Under the pieces are notes generated by a model. The model was not told where the DNA came from, searched no databases, and was given only the letters and a program-made list of their open reading frames with translations. Shown here piece by piece: positions 1-6,749 of a stretch of DNA of 17,419 bases (position 1 is the stretch's first letter; each line of letters opens with the position of its first letter). The DNA is from an uncultured Streptococcus sp. (GTDB lineage: Bacteria > Bacillota > Bacilli > Lactobacillales > Streptococcaceae). The translations under genes and the position numbers were made by a program. The stretch lies in the NCBI RefSeq assembly GCF_959025735.1, contig NZ_CAUFJQ010000032.1, forward strand, positions 1 to 17,419, read 5' to 3'.

Positions 1-3
1 CCG

Positions 4-897
4 ATGAAAAAGATCCCCTTAGTATTTTCAGGCTGTCTGTTAGGACTGGTTGGCGCTGGAAACCTTCTTGCAGACTCGCTACCCTTCCTTGCTCACGCCT
101 TTAGTCTGACAGGTTTGTTCTTCTGGTTTTTCTTTGTCGTTTATCATGCGATTCGCTGGCAAGAAACCAAGATAGAATTCCAACAACCAGCCCTTTTATC
201 TGGGATGGCGACTTTTCCCATGGCAGGGATGATTCTATCCACCTATCTTTTGCGCCTCTTTCCAGCCTTTGGGGGTCTATCACAGTTGGTCTGGTGGTCT
301 GCCTTTCTCTTGGATCTGGGCTTAATTCTCTATTTTACCAAGACACATGTCCTAGCGCGACCAAGAGCCAATGCCACTCCCAGTTGGACCGTTCTCTATG
401 TGGGCATTGCAGTAGCAGCCTTGACCTACCCCGTTGTAGGAATCAGAGAGATTGCTTATCTCGCTTTAGTGATTGGTTTTGGTTTGACCTTTCTTCTTTA
501 TCCCCTTATCTATCATGATTTGAAGCAGTCCCCCTTACCCAGTCATCTGTTGGGCCAAGAAGGCATCTATTGCGCTCCCTTTTCCCTTCTTTTAGCAGCC
601 CTGGTTCGTGTGGGTGGAGCAAGCTTGCCTACCTGGTTCTTACTGATCATGGTGTTGGCCTCGCAAGGTTTTTATTTCTTTGTTTTGACGCGCCTACCGA
701 AAATGATCACAGAAGGTTTTCAACCTGCTTTTTCAGCCCTGACCTTTCCAACAGTTATCACAGCGACCTCTTTGAAAATGGCCCAAGGCTTGTTGCAACT
801 ACCTTTCTTGACAGCTCTCGTATGGATGGAAACTCTTCTATGTCTCTTGATTTTAGTCGCTGTCCTAGGTGGTTATGTGGCCTATCTCAGAGAGTAG
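4..897 (+). CDS. TDT-family (TehA/SLAC1-like) membrane transporter
   Basis: A 297-residue, almost wholly hydrophobic protein with about nine to ten predicted membrane segments and very short loops. The overall look (an N-terminal SGCLLGLVGAGNL stretch, repeated Pro- and Gly-containing helices, a LTFPTVITATSL stretch near residue 250) fits the tellurite-resistance/dicarboxylate transporter (TDT) family, whose members are anion or dicarboxylate channels and transporters in the cytoplasmic membrane. The substrate cannot be read from sequence. The ATG lies 3 nt from the window edge, so its ribosome binding site and promoter are outside and a start further upstream is not excluded. The stop is followed by a separate promoter for the next gene. 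Family assignment is from overall resemblance, not from a decisive motif. Confidence 0.75.
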   Translation: MKKIPLVFSGCLLGLVGAGNLLADSLPFLAHAFSLTGLFFWFFFVVYHAIRWQETKIEFQQPALLSGMATFPMAGMILSTYLLRLFPAFGGLSQLVWWSAFLLDLGLILYFTKTHVLARPRANATPSWTVLYVGIAVAALTYPVVGIREIAYLALVIGFGLTFLLYPLIYHDLKQSPLPSHLLGQEGIYCAPFSLLLAALVRVGGASLPTWFLLIMVLASQGFYFFVLTRLPKMITEGFQPAFSALTFPTVITATSLKMAQGLLQLPFLTALVWMETLLCLLILVAVLGGYVAYLRE

Positions 898-914
898 GAA
901 GGCATCCTTTTTCA

Positions 915-943
915 TTGAAACCTTGTCACGATTATGGTAAGAT
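915..943 (+). promoter_or_regulatory. Promoter of the first CPBP protease gene
   Basis: TTGAAA at 915-920 is followed by a 17-nt spacer and TAAGAT at 938-943, preceded by TG at 935-936 (extended -10). The -10 matches the consensus at four of six positions. It lies in the 83-nt gap before the CPBP gene at 981, so that gene is probably transcribed on its own. Confidence 0.5.
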
Positions 944-980
944 GCACTATACGATCTGTCATGCTCTAGGAAAGGTATCT

Positions 981-1658
981 ATGAAATTTATTAAAGAAAA
1001 GCTCTCTCTGATTTACCCCCTCTTTCTCCTCTTGTTTTATTTTTATATCCGGCCCCAATTTCGTCCCTTGGCCCAATATGTCTCTAATAGCTTAGCGAGC
1101 GCAAATAGTTATTATTGGACCTTATTTGGCTTGGAGACCATCTATGCAGTCTTTACAGGATTTTTGGTCTACCGTTTTTCCAAGAAGTCCAAGTTTTCAT
1201 GGGGGAAGAACTCGCTTCAATCCTTGCTGGAAGCTATCTTTGCGGCTTGTTTGGTCTATTGGTTGGACTACTTTATCAGTGGTTTTGTTCAGGGGCGTGC
1301 AGCCGTTTTGAGTCTCTTTCCTCGAGAAATCAGCCCGACAGGGGTAGTCATCCTAGTGGTCGCGATGGTTATCATCCGGCCGGTGACAGAAGAGCTGATC
1401 TTTCGTGGAGCCTTGGTGAATGCCTACTTCAAAGGCTGGAAACTCTATGCTGAGATTTGGCTTCCAGCCCTCATCTATAGTGGTCTGCATTTTCTCCACA
1501 CTCCCTTTTCGCTGGGAGCTTCTATCATCTATCTCCTGCCGAGTGTGATTTTTGGAATCCTGTATTATCGGAGTAAGACGCTCCTTGCTCCTATTTTGGC
1601 TCATATCTTGCTCAATCTCTACTACACCTTGCCTTTACTTTTATCTGTATTTAAGTAG
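981..1658 (+). CDS. CPBP (Abi/CAAX-like) intramembrane metalloprotease
   Basis: A 225-residue polytopic membrane protein carrying the three CPBP signatures: EELIFR (Glu137, Glu138, Arg142), His170 in YSGLHF, and HILLN (His208, Asn212). These are the expected catalytic and metal-binding residues of the Rce1/Abi family, which in Gram-positive bacteria includes bacteriocin self-immunity proteins and membrane proteases of unknown substrate. The open frame runs back to 570, but that part is an out-of-frame reading of the upstream transporter. The ATG at 981 has an AGGAAAGG ribosome binding site at 968-975 and begins with a typical basic MKFIKEK before the first membrane segment. No bacteriocin-like small gene is adjacent, so the immunity role is only a family possibility. 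A terminator follows directly. Confidence 0.88.
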   Translation: MKFIKEKLSLIYPLFLLLFYFYIRPQFRPLAQYVSNSLASANSYYWTLFGLETIYAVFTGFLVYRFSKKSKFSWGKNSLQSLLEAIFAACLVYWLDYFISGFVQGRAAVLSLFPREISPTGVVILVVAMVIIRPVTEELIFRGALVNAYFKGWKLYAEIWLPALIYSGLHFLHTPFSLGASIIYLLPSVIFGILYYRSKTLLAPILAHILLNLYYTLPLLLSVFK

Positions 1659-1659
1659 C

Positions 1660-1691
1660 AACCGATTTCCTGAGTGAGATTGGTTTTTTTT
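1660..1691 (+). terminator. Rho-independent terminator of the CPBP gene
   Basis: AACCGAT (1660-1666) pairs with ATTGGTT (1679-1685) with one G-U pair, followed by a run of eight T ending at 1691. It starts two bases after the CPBP stop. Its 3' arm overlaps the -35 region of the rnpA promoter. Confidence 0.75.
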
Positions 1692-1707
1692 GAAAATATG
1701 GTATAAT
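1680..1707 (+). promoter_or_regulatory. rnpA operon promoter (extended -10)
   Basis: TATAAT at 1702-1707 is preceded by TG at 1699-1700. The best -35 is TTGGTT at 1680-1685, with a 16-nt spacer. The -35 lies in the descending arm of the preceding terminator, so terminator and promoter share bases. Confidence 0.75.
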
Positions 1708-1736
1708 AGAATAAATTTAAAAGAGGGAGTTGAGGT

Positions 1737-2078
1737 TTGAAAAAAAGCTACCGCGTCAAACGTGACAAAGATTTTAATGCTATTTTTAAAAGTGGTCAAA
1801 ATGTTGCCAATCGGAAATTCGTTGTTTACCGCTTGCGCAAAGACCAACCGCATTTTCGAGTCGGCCTGTCTGTTAGTAAGAAACTGGGAAATGCTGTGAC
1901 CAGAAATCGCATCAAACGTTTGATTCGCCATGTTTTGATCAAACACCAAGCCTTCCTTACGACCGATGATTTTGTTGTCATTGCTCGTAAAGGAGTGGAG
2001 GAGCTCGACTTTCATCAAGTAGAGAAAAATCTTGTACATGTCTTAAAATTAGCGCATGTCTACCAAGAAAGGGAATAA
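1737..2078 (+). CDS. rnpA: Ribonuclease P protein component
   Basis: A 113-residue basic protein, the usual size for RnpA. It binds the catalytic RNase P RNA and helps it remove 5' leaders from pre-tRNAs in the cytoplasm. The signature RNRIKRLIR (residues 56-64) is the conserved RNxxKRxxR RNA-contact helix, and the N-terminal KKSYRVKRDKDF and RVGLSVSKKLGNAVTR blocks are typical. Translation starts at TTG (1737), placed 7 nt after GAGGGAG; no ATG would keep the conserved N terminus. It is the first gene of the rnpA-yidC-khpB operon, one nucleotide before the yidC start. In many bacteria rpmH comes directly before rnpA; here rpmH lies downstream instead. Confidence 0.97.
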   Translation: MKKSYRVKRDKDFNAIFKSGQNVANRKFVVYRLRKDQPHFRVGLSVSKKLGNAVTRNRIKRLIRHVLIKHQAFLTTDDFVVIARKGVEELDFHQVEKNLVHVLKLAHVYQERE

Positions 2079-2079
2079 T

Positions 2080-2895
2080 GTGAAAAAGAAACTGAAGTTA
2101 ACTGGATTATTAGGAGCGGCCTTATTGGTCTTGACAGCTTGTGGAACCTCTCAAGTGACAGCTCAGTCGACAGGTGGTTGGGAACGCTTCGTCTACTTCT
2201 TTGCAGAAGCCATCCGCTTCTTGTCCTTTGGCGGAAGTATCGGTGTAGGGATTATCGTCTTTACCATTGTCATCCGGACGGTCCTCTTGCCTCTCTTCCA
2301 ATATCAAATGAATTCAACCCGCAAGATGCAGGAAATTCAACCCCTCCTCAAGGAATTGCAAGCTAAGTATCCTGGGAAGGATCTTGATAGTCGGACTAAG
2401 CTTTCTGAAGAGATGCGGGCCCTTTACAAGGAAAAAGGTGTCAAAACGTCTTCAGCCTTCCTTCCTCTCTTGATCCAGATGCCGGTCTTGATGGCCTTGT
2501 TCCAAGCGCTGAGCCGTGTCGAATTCCTTAAAGTCGGTCACTTCCTTTGGTTGGACCTTGGCGCGATCGACCCGACTTATATCTTGCCGGTTCTTGCAGC
2601 ACTCTTCACATTTTTCAGCAGTTGGTTGACCAATAAAGCCATGCCAGAGCGCAATGGTAGTGCGACAACCATGATGTATGTGATGCCTGTGATGATCTTC
2701 TTCTTTGCCTTGTTCTCAGCCAGCGGGGTCGCACTATACTGGGTGACTTCCAATGCTTACCAAGTCGGGCAAACCTATCTCTTGAACAACCCCTTCAAGA
2801 TTATTGCAGAGCGTGAAGCAAAAGAACAAGCTTCGCGCGACATGGAAAAACAAAAACGCCGTGCCCTAAACAAAGCACAGAAAAAGAAAAAATAA
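2080..2895 (+). CDS. yidC: Membrane protein insertase YidC (YidC1/OxaA type lipoprotein)
   Basis: A 271-residue Oxa1/YidC/Alb3-family insertase of the short Gram-positive form. It inserts membrane proteins alone or with SecYEG. The N terminus is a lipoprotein signal peptide with lipobox LTAC, so Cys21 should be lipidated after signal peptidase II cleavage. About five membrane segments follow; Arg66 in VIRTVLLPLF is the conserved hydrophilic-groove arginine of the family. The lysine-rich tail after residue 245 is typical of the ribosome-facing C terminus. I chose GTG at 2080 over the in-frame ATG at 2056: 2056 lies inside rnpA and would add eight residues before the signal peptide, whereas 2080 follows AAAGGG and begins at the expected basic residues. 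It is probably translationally coupled to rnpA. Streptococci usually have a second yidC elsewhere. Confidence 0.96.
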   Translation: MKKKLKLTGLLGAALLVLTACGTSQVTAQSTGGWERFVYFFAEAIRFLSFGGSIGVGIIVFTIVIRTVLLPLFQYQMNSTRKMQEIQPLLKELQAKYPGKDLDSRTKLSEEMRALYKEKGVKTSSAFLPLLIQMPVLMALFQALSRVEFLKVGHFLWLDLGAIDPTYILPVLAALFTFFSSWLTNKAMPERNGSATTMMYVMPVMIFFFALFSASGVALYWVTSNAYQVGQTYLLNNPFKIIAEREAKEQASRDMEKQKRRALNKAQKKKK

Positions 2896-2910
2896 GAAAG
2901 AGGTGGACAT

Positions 2911-3858
2911 ATGGTCCTATATACTGGAGCAACTGTTGAAGAAGCGATTCAAAAAGGTCTGAACGATTTAGATATTCCTCGTATGAAGGCACATATTACG
3001 GTTGTGGCGCGTGAAAAGAAAGGTTTTCTTGGCTTGTTTGGGAAAAAACCAGCCCAAGTAGAGATTGAGCCCATTGCAGAAACAACTGTTGTAAAAGCCA
3101 ATCAAAAAGCTGTCAAAGGTGTCCCAGATGAGATCAATGCGCAAAACGAACCGGTTAAGACGGTGAGCGAAGCAACGGTCGATCTCGGACGCGTCGTTGC
3201 AGCGATCAAAAAGGTCGAAGAAGAAGGAGAAGTTGTCTCTGAAGAAATCAAGACAGAAATCCTGAAACATGACAAAGAAGCAGATACCGTTCTTGAAGAA
3301 AAAGGACATGAACATATCCTTGAAAAAGTTAAAGAACCAGCGACAAAAGAATCAAGCGAATCTGATTTCTCAAATCTTGGTATCGAGGTAGAGGAAAACT
3401 ACAACATCGAAGAAGTCGTAGATGATGTGACAGCCTATGTTCAAACAGTGGTCGATGAAATGGATGTGGATGCGACCATCTCAAGTAGTCACAACCGCCG
3501 TACAGTCAATATGCAAATTGATACCAATGAACCAGGACGTGTCATTGGTTACCACGGAAAAGTCTTGAAGGCTCTTCAACTTTTGGCGCAAAATTACCTC
3601 TATAACCGCTACTCAAAGAATTTTTACATTACCATTAATGTGAATGACTATGTAGAACACCGGGCAGAAGTTCTTCAAAGCTATGCTCAGAAGTTGGCAA
3701 CACGTGCCCTCGAAGATGGGCAAGCCCAACAGACAGATCCGATGTCAAACAGTGAACGCAAAATCATTCACCGGATCGTCTCTAAGATGGAAGGAGTCAC
3801 TAGCTACTCTGAAGGGGAAGAACCAAACCGTTACGTGGTGGTAGACATCGAAGGATAA
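2911..3858 (+). CDS. khpB: KH-R3H RNA-binding protein KhpB (Jag/EloR)
   Basis: A 315-residue protein with the complete Jag architecture: a Jag N-terminal domain (about 1-52, with KKGFLGLFGKKPA), a long acidic Lys/Glu linker (about 55-165), a type II KH domain with the GYHG loop (213-216), and a C-terminal R3H domain with Arg283-x3-His287. In pneumococcus the protein (KhpB/EloR) binds RNA with its partner KhpA and controls cell elongation and division. The reported StkP phosphorylation site there is Thr89; Thr89 is present here in SEATVDLG, so the same control is plausible (inference). It is cotranscribed with yidC: the gap is 15 nt and holds the ribosome binding site AAAGAGG. The acidic linker is the least conserved part. 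A strong terminator follows at 3879. Confidence 0.96.
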   Translation: MVLYTGATVEEAIQKGLNDLDIPRMKAHITVVAREKKGFLGLFGKKPAQVEIEPIAETTVVKANQKAVKGVPDEINAQNEPVKTVSEATVDLGRVVAAIKKVEEEGEVVSEEIKTEILKHDKEADTVLEEKGHEHILEKVKEPATKESSESDFSNLGIEVEENYNIEEVVDDVTAYVQTVVDEMDVDATISSSHNRRTVNMQIDTNEPGRVIGYHGKVLKALQLLAQNYLYNRYSKNFYITINVNDYVEHRAEVLQSYAQKLATRALEDGQAQQTDPMSNSERKIIHRIVSKMEGVTSYSEGEEPNRYVVVDIEG

Positions 3859-3878
3859 TCTAGCTATTATTTCCCATA

Positions 3879-3914
3879 AGGGAGAGACGGGATTGAGCCG
3901 ATCTCTCCTTTTTT
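3879..3914 (+). terminator. Terminator of the rnpA-yidC-khpB operon
   Basis: GGAGAGACGG (3881-3890) pairs with CCG plus TCTCTCC (3898-3908, one bulged A), closing a 7-nt loop, and is followed by six T (3909-3914). It begins 20 nt after the khpB stop. Confidence 0.88.
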
Positions 3915-3933
3915 AGGTTTAGAAAGGAAGCAA

Positions 3934-4563
3934 ATGGCATTTGCAGCGATTCGAGAGTTTTTAAAACTTCAAGGGATGAAATATCAGGCACCAGCAAAGG
4001 CAGGGGTGCTAGCCTCGGAGATGGAGCAGTATCGTGTCTTAGCTCAAGCGGCTCGTAAGGAATTCACCGATTTAGTCTCGGCCTTTCAGCAGCGTCACCC
4101 TTACTTGGAGCAGGATCGGACCAGCCAATGGATGAACCAGGCCCAGGTCTTGCGGCCTCATTTTTGGGCCTATCTAAAAGGAGAAGGGACGATGGCAGAA
4201 CCTATGTTTGCCTTGAGGCTCTATGGAGATGCAGCTGATTTTGGAGTTTCCTTAGAGGTGAGTTTTATCGAGCGAAAAAAAGATGAGGAGAGTCTTCAAA
4301 AACAACACATGGTTCTCACCCTTCCCATCACTCAGCCAGTTTATTATTTCGCCCAGAAAAATGGAGAGAGTCAAAGGGTAGAAGGAACAGAAAAGAATCG
4401 CCATGATCTGTTACAAGCAGTAGCAGAAGGGGCGGTTCGTAAGGTCCTCGTTAAATACGATGTTTCTCTAGTTGAGGAGAGTTCCCTAGAGAATATCCTG
4501 GATCAGTTGCAAGAGGCGCTGGTGGCTCTGGAACCCTATTACTTGGCAACCCGTCAGGTGTAG
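3934..4563 (+). CDS. Unrecognised 209-residue soluble protein
   Basis: I do not recognise this protein. It is 209 residues long with no signal peptide or membrane segment. It begins with a short helical stretch (MAFAAIREFLKLQGMKY) and a Gln- and Glu-rich amphipathic region (about 25-60). A central part with alternating hydrophobic residues (about 95-145, FALRLYGDAADFGVSLEVSF) looks like beta strands, and a helical C terminus ends in LEPYYLATRQV. The ATG at 3934 has AAAGGAAG 4-11 nt upstream, so the start is good. Base composition resembles its neighbours. It lies between the khpB terminator and the rpmH promoter; no promoter of its own is clear, and it may depend on readthrough of the terminator. 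The reading frame is intact with coding-like codon use, so I take it as a real gene. Confidence 0.75.
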   Translation: MAFAAIREFLKLQGMKYQAPAKAGVLASEMEQYRVLAQAARKEFTDLVSAFQQRHPYLEQDRTSQWMNQAQVLRPHFWAYLKGEGTMAEPMFALRLYGDAADFGVSLEVSFIERKKDEESLQKQHMVLTLPITQPVYYFAQKNGESQRVEGTEKNRHDLLQAVAEGAVRKVLVKYDVSLVEESSLENILDQLQEALVALEPYYLATRQV

Positions 4564-4608
4564 AAAGGTGTTCTCCGACCTGTATTTGCAACAATTTTGC
4601 CATAGCTA

Positions 4609-4637
4609 TTGACAAATAGAGTCGAATCCGATAGAAT
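4609..4637 (+). promoter_or_regulatory. rpmH promoter
   Basis: A perfect TTGACA (4609-4614), a 17-nt spacer and TAGAAT (4632-4637). It is the only promoter in the window with a perfect -35, as expected for a strongly expressed ribosomal protein gene. Transcription should start near 4643-4645. Confidence 0.9.
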
Positions 4638-4647
4638 AGTAAAGTAT

Positions 4648-4680
4648 GTTTAGTAACTGATCACAACTAGCCGGCTAAAC
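4648..4680 (+). promoter_or_regulatory. Inverted repeat in the rpmH 5' leader
   Basis: GTTTAG (4648-4653) pairs with CTAAAC (4675-4680). The 3' half also contains the self-complementary TAGCCGGCTA (4668-4677). It lies within a few bases of the predicted transcript 5' end and about 30 nt before the rpmH start, so it may protect the mRNA end or act as a regulatory site. No function is established. Confidence 0.4.
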
Positions 4681-4710
4681 GAATACAAAATCTATGAGGA
4701 GGTATTCATC

Positions 4711-4845
4711 GTGAAACGTACTTATCAACCAAGTAAACTTCGTCGTGCGCGCAAACATGGTTTCCGTCACCGTATGGCAACTAAAAATGGTCGTCGCGTA
4801 TTGGCAGCTCGTCGTCGTAAAGGACGCAAAGTTTTGGCTGCCTAA
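4711..4845 (+). CDS. rpmH: 50S ribosomal protein L34
   Basis: A 44-codon gene starting at GTG. The protein begins VKRTYQPSKLRRARKHGF (first residue read as Met) and continues through RMATKNGRRVLAARRRKGRK to VLAA, the complete and almost invariant L34 sequence; more than a third of residues are Arg or Lys. L34 is a small, late-assembling protein of the large subunit. The ribosome binding site is GAGGAGG at 4696-4702, 8 nt before the start. It has its own strong promoter (4609) and terminator (4861), so it is a single-gene transcript. Codons are strongly biased (CGT for Arg, AAA for Lys), as in highly expressed genes. In many bacteria rpmH precedes rnpA; here it lies downstream of khpB. Confidence 0.98.
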   Translation: MKRTYQPSKLRRARKHGFRHRMATKNGRRVLAARRRKGRKVLAA

Positions 4846-4860
4846 TTCAGATAAAAACCT

Positions 4861-4898
4861 AAAAACCAGTAGAAACTCGAGACTACTGGTTTTTGTTT
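4861..4898 (+). terminator. rpmH terminator
   Basis: AAAAACCAGTAG (4861-4872) pairs with CTACTGGTTTTT (4883-4894), a perfect 12-bp stem with a 10-nt loop; T-rich sequence continues to 4899. It follows the rpmH stop by 15 nt. Confidence 0.92.
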
Positions 4899-4927
4899 TG
4901 TCCGAAAGTGAATTTAGAGGCGCTTTC

Positions 4928-4936
4928 TGCTATAAT
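4928..4936 (+). promoter_or_regulatory. tatD operon promoter (extended -10)
   Basis: TGC followed by TATAAT (4931-4936), an extended -10. No good -35 exists at 16-18 nt (GTGAAT at 4908-4913). It lies 35 nt before the tatD start and just after the rpmH terminator. Confidence 0.65.
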
Positions 4937-4970
4937 AGAAAGAAGAAAAACTCGGAAGAAAAGGAAGATC

Positions 4971-5741
4971 ATGCAGATTTTTGATACCCACACCCATCTC
5001 AATGTGGAAGAATTCGCAGGAAAAGAACAAGAAGAGCTCGACTTGGCCAAGGAAATGGGTGTTGTAGCCCACAATATCGTTGGTTTTGACAAACCGACGA
5101 TTGAGCGTGCCATGGAGTTGGCAGACCAGCATCCAGAACTCTATCTCACGCTTGGTTGGCACCCCACTGAGGCAGGCGATTATACTCCTGAAGTGGAGGC
5201 CTATTTACTTGAACAGCTAAAACATCCCAAAGTTGTCGCACTCGGAGAAATCGGTCTGGATTACCACTGGATGACGGCACCAAAAGATGTCCAAGAAAAG
5301 GTTTTTCGTCGTCAGATTCAATTGTCTAAAGACTTGGACTTGCCTTTTGTGGTGCATACACGCGATGCTTTAGAAGATACTTATGCCATCATCAAGAGTG
5401 AAGGAGTTGGTCCTCGCGGTGGGATCATGCATTCTTTCTCAGGAAGTTTAGAAGAAGCGAAACGCTTCATGGATTTGGGAATGATGATTTCCTTTTCTGG
5501 AGTGGTGACCTTTAAGAAAGCCACAGATGTCCAAGAAGCGGCAGCTGGCCTTCCGTTAGACAAGATCTTGGTTGAAACAGATGCCCCTTACCTGGCACCA
5601 GTTCCCAAACGTGGTCGAGAAAATAAAACAGCCTACACTCGTTATGTGGTAGATTTTATTGCAGAACTACGTGGCTTAACAACAGAAGAAGTGGCTCAGG
5701 CAACCTATGACAATGCAAGAAAGGTATTTGGCCTTGACTGA
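4971..5741 (+). CDS. tatD: TatD-family metal-dependent deoxyribonuclease
   Basis: A 256-residue TIM-barrel metal hydrolase. Metal ligands of the TatD family are visible in order: DTHTH (His7, His9), Glu93 in GEIGLDY, His129 in VVHTRDA, His154 in MHSFSG and Asp204 in ETDAPYLAP. Family members are 3'-5' exonucleases and DNases that need Mg or similar metals; the cellular role in streptococci is not settled. The open frame extends to 4893, but ATG at 4971 follows AAGGAAG and begins exactly at the conserved MQIFDTHTHL; the extra upstream part overlaps the rpmH terminator. It is the first gene of tatD-rnmV, overlapping rnmV by 8 nt. Confidence 0.95.
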   Translation: MQIFDTHTHLNVEEFAGKEQEELDLAKEMGVVAHNIVGFDKPTIERAMELADQHPELYLTLGWHPTEAGDYTPEVEAYLLEQLKHPKVVALGEIGLDYHWMTAPKDVQEKVFRRQIQLSKDLDLPFVVHTRDALEDTYAIIKSEGVGPRGGIMHSFSGSLEEAKRFMDLGMMISFSGVVTFKKATDVQEAAAGLPLDKILVETDAPYLAPVPKRGRENKTAYTRYVVDFIAELRGLTTEEVAQATYDNARKVFGLD

Positions 5742-6306
5742 GAAAAGAAAAATACCAGAAGTGATTGTCGTGGAGGGCAAGGACGACACAGCCAATCTCC
5801 GTCGTTTTTATGAGGTGGATACCTATGAAACGCGAGGCTCTGCGATCGATCAAGATGACTTGGAACGAATTGCTACCTTGCAAGAGTTGCGTGGGGTCAT
5901 TGTCTTTACCGATCCAGACTATAATGGCGAGCGCATTCGCAAGATCATTATGCAAGAGGTGCCCCAAGCCAAACATGCCTTTTTAAATCGTGGTGAAGCA
6001 GTCCCCAAATCCAAGACCAAGGGGCGTTCTCTTGGAGTGGAGCATGCGAACTTTGAAGATTTAGAAAAAGCCCTAGCTGGACTGGTCGGGTCTTACGAAG
6101 ATGAAAATTTCTTTGATATCACAAAGACCGACTTGATGCGTCTCGGTCTTTTGATGGGAAGCGATAGTCGCAAACGACGGGAATATCTAGGCGAAGCCTT
6201 GCGCATCGGCTACTGCAATGGCAAGCATTTGATCAAACGCTTGGAGTTGTTTGGGATCAGCTTGGCTGAGGTAGAGGATGCTATGAAAAGTTATGAGAAT
6301 AACTAA
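5734..6306 (+). CDS. rnmV: Ribonuclease M5 (5S rRNA maturation)
   Basis: A 190-residue Toprim-domain nuclease that trims precursor 5S rRNA at both ends, in Bacillus with ribosomal protein L18 as cofactor. The Toprim glutamate is Glu14 in VIVVEGKDD and the DxD motif is Asp60-Pro-Asp62 in VFTDPDYNGERIR. The RNase M5 blocks VPKSKTKGRSLG, DSRKRREYLGE and LRIGYCNGK follow. I chose TTG at 5734: it follows AAGAAAGG by 9 nt and gives the family N terminus MTEKRKIPEVIVV. The in-frame ATG at 5707 would overlap tatD by 35 nt and has no ribosome binding site nearby. In many Firmicutes rnmV is followed directly by ksgA; here 107 nt and a small ORF separate them. Confidence 0.95.
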   Translation: MTEKRKIPEVIVVEGKDDTANLRRFYEVDTYETRGSAIDQDDLERIATLQELRGVIVFTDPDYNGERIRKIIMQEVPQAKHAFLNRGEAVPKSKTKGRSLGVEHANFEDLEKALAGLVGSYEDENFFDITKTDLMRLGLLMGSDSRKRREYLGEALRIGYCNGKHLIKRLELFGISLAEVEDAMKSYENN

Positions 6307-6413
6307 GTGAACCTCAAAAGTAAGCAGAAGGTGTTGCAATAGTAGTAAATAAAGTTATTTCTAGGAGATTCATCTTAAAAAAATCAAATAGAAATGTGTA
6401 AAGGAATAACAAT

Positions 6414-6749
6414 ATGAAAATAATCGTTGATAGAGAATCTGTCTGTATGGGGGACGATGTTTTACCTCATGAAGTGGAATTTGAAGTCTCTGAAGACATG
6501 ACGGTGAAAGAATTTTTTGATTTTCTAGAAAAGGAACGTTATTTACCATCTATTCAAGGAAACAATGTCGCCTGGGAACTTCGAAATCGAAATGGGGAAC
6601 AAGGTGTTTATTTTACTAAAACACGAGAGATTATCCATCCGGAAGCAGTATTAAAAGAGATGTTGGAAGGAATTGCTGAGACTCCCTTGTTTGTTTTACT
6701 CTATCACTGTACCCCAGAAGCATACTATATTAGAAAAGAGAAAAAATGA
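6414..6749 (+). CDS. Unrecognised 111-residue protein inserted before ksgA
   Basis: I cannot name a family for this protein. It is small, soluble and acidic, beginning MKIIVDRESVCMGDDVLPHE with two likely N-terminal beta strands, then a helix (VKEFFDFLEKE), WELRNRNGEQGVYF strands and a C-terminal LFVLLYHCTPEAYYIRK. There is no signal peptide or membrane segment. The ATG has AAAGGAA 7 nt upstream. Its stop overlaps the ksgA start (ATGA at 6746-6749), so the two are likely translationally coupled. The gene and the 107 nt before it look more A+T-rich than tatD, rnmV or ksgA. It sits between two genes that are often adjacent, which suggests an acquired accessory gene. Small single-domain proteins of this size are often immunity or antitoxin-like, but nothing here shows that. 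Confidence 0.82.
   Translation: MKIIVDRESVCMGDDVLPHEVEFEVSEDMTVKEFFDFLEKERYLPSIQGNNVAWELRNRNGEQGVYFTKTREIIHPEAVLKEMLEGIAETPLFVLLYHCTPEAYYIRKEKK

Noticed and set aside
570..980. Upstream extension of the CPBP protease frame
   Set aside because: It overlaps the transporter gene out of frame and gives a Cys- and Ser-rich non-family sequence; ATG at 981 has a strong ribosome binding site.
1641..2039. Minus-strand ORF of 132 codons opposite rnpA
   Set aside because: It is antisense to the well-supported rnpA, has no ribosome binding site and shows no recognisable protein pattern.
2056..2079. ATG start for yidC at 2056
   Set aside because: It lies inside rnpA and would put eight polar residues before the lipoprotein signal peptide; GTG at 2080 follows AAAGGG at proper spacing.
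5707..5733. ATG start for rnmV at 5707
   Set aside because: No ribosome binding site and a longer overlap with tatD; TTG at 5734 gives the conserved N terminus.
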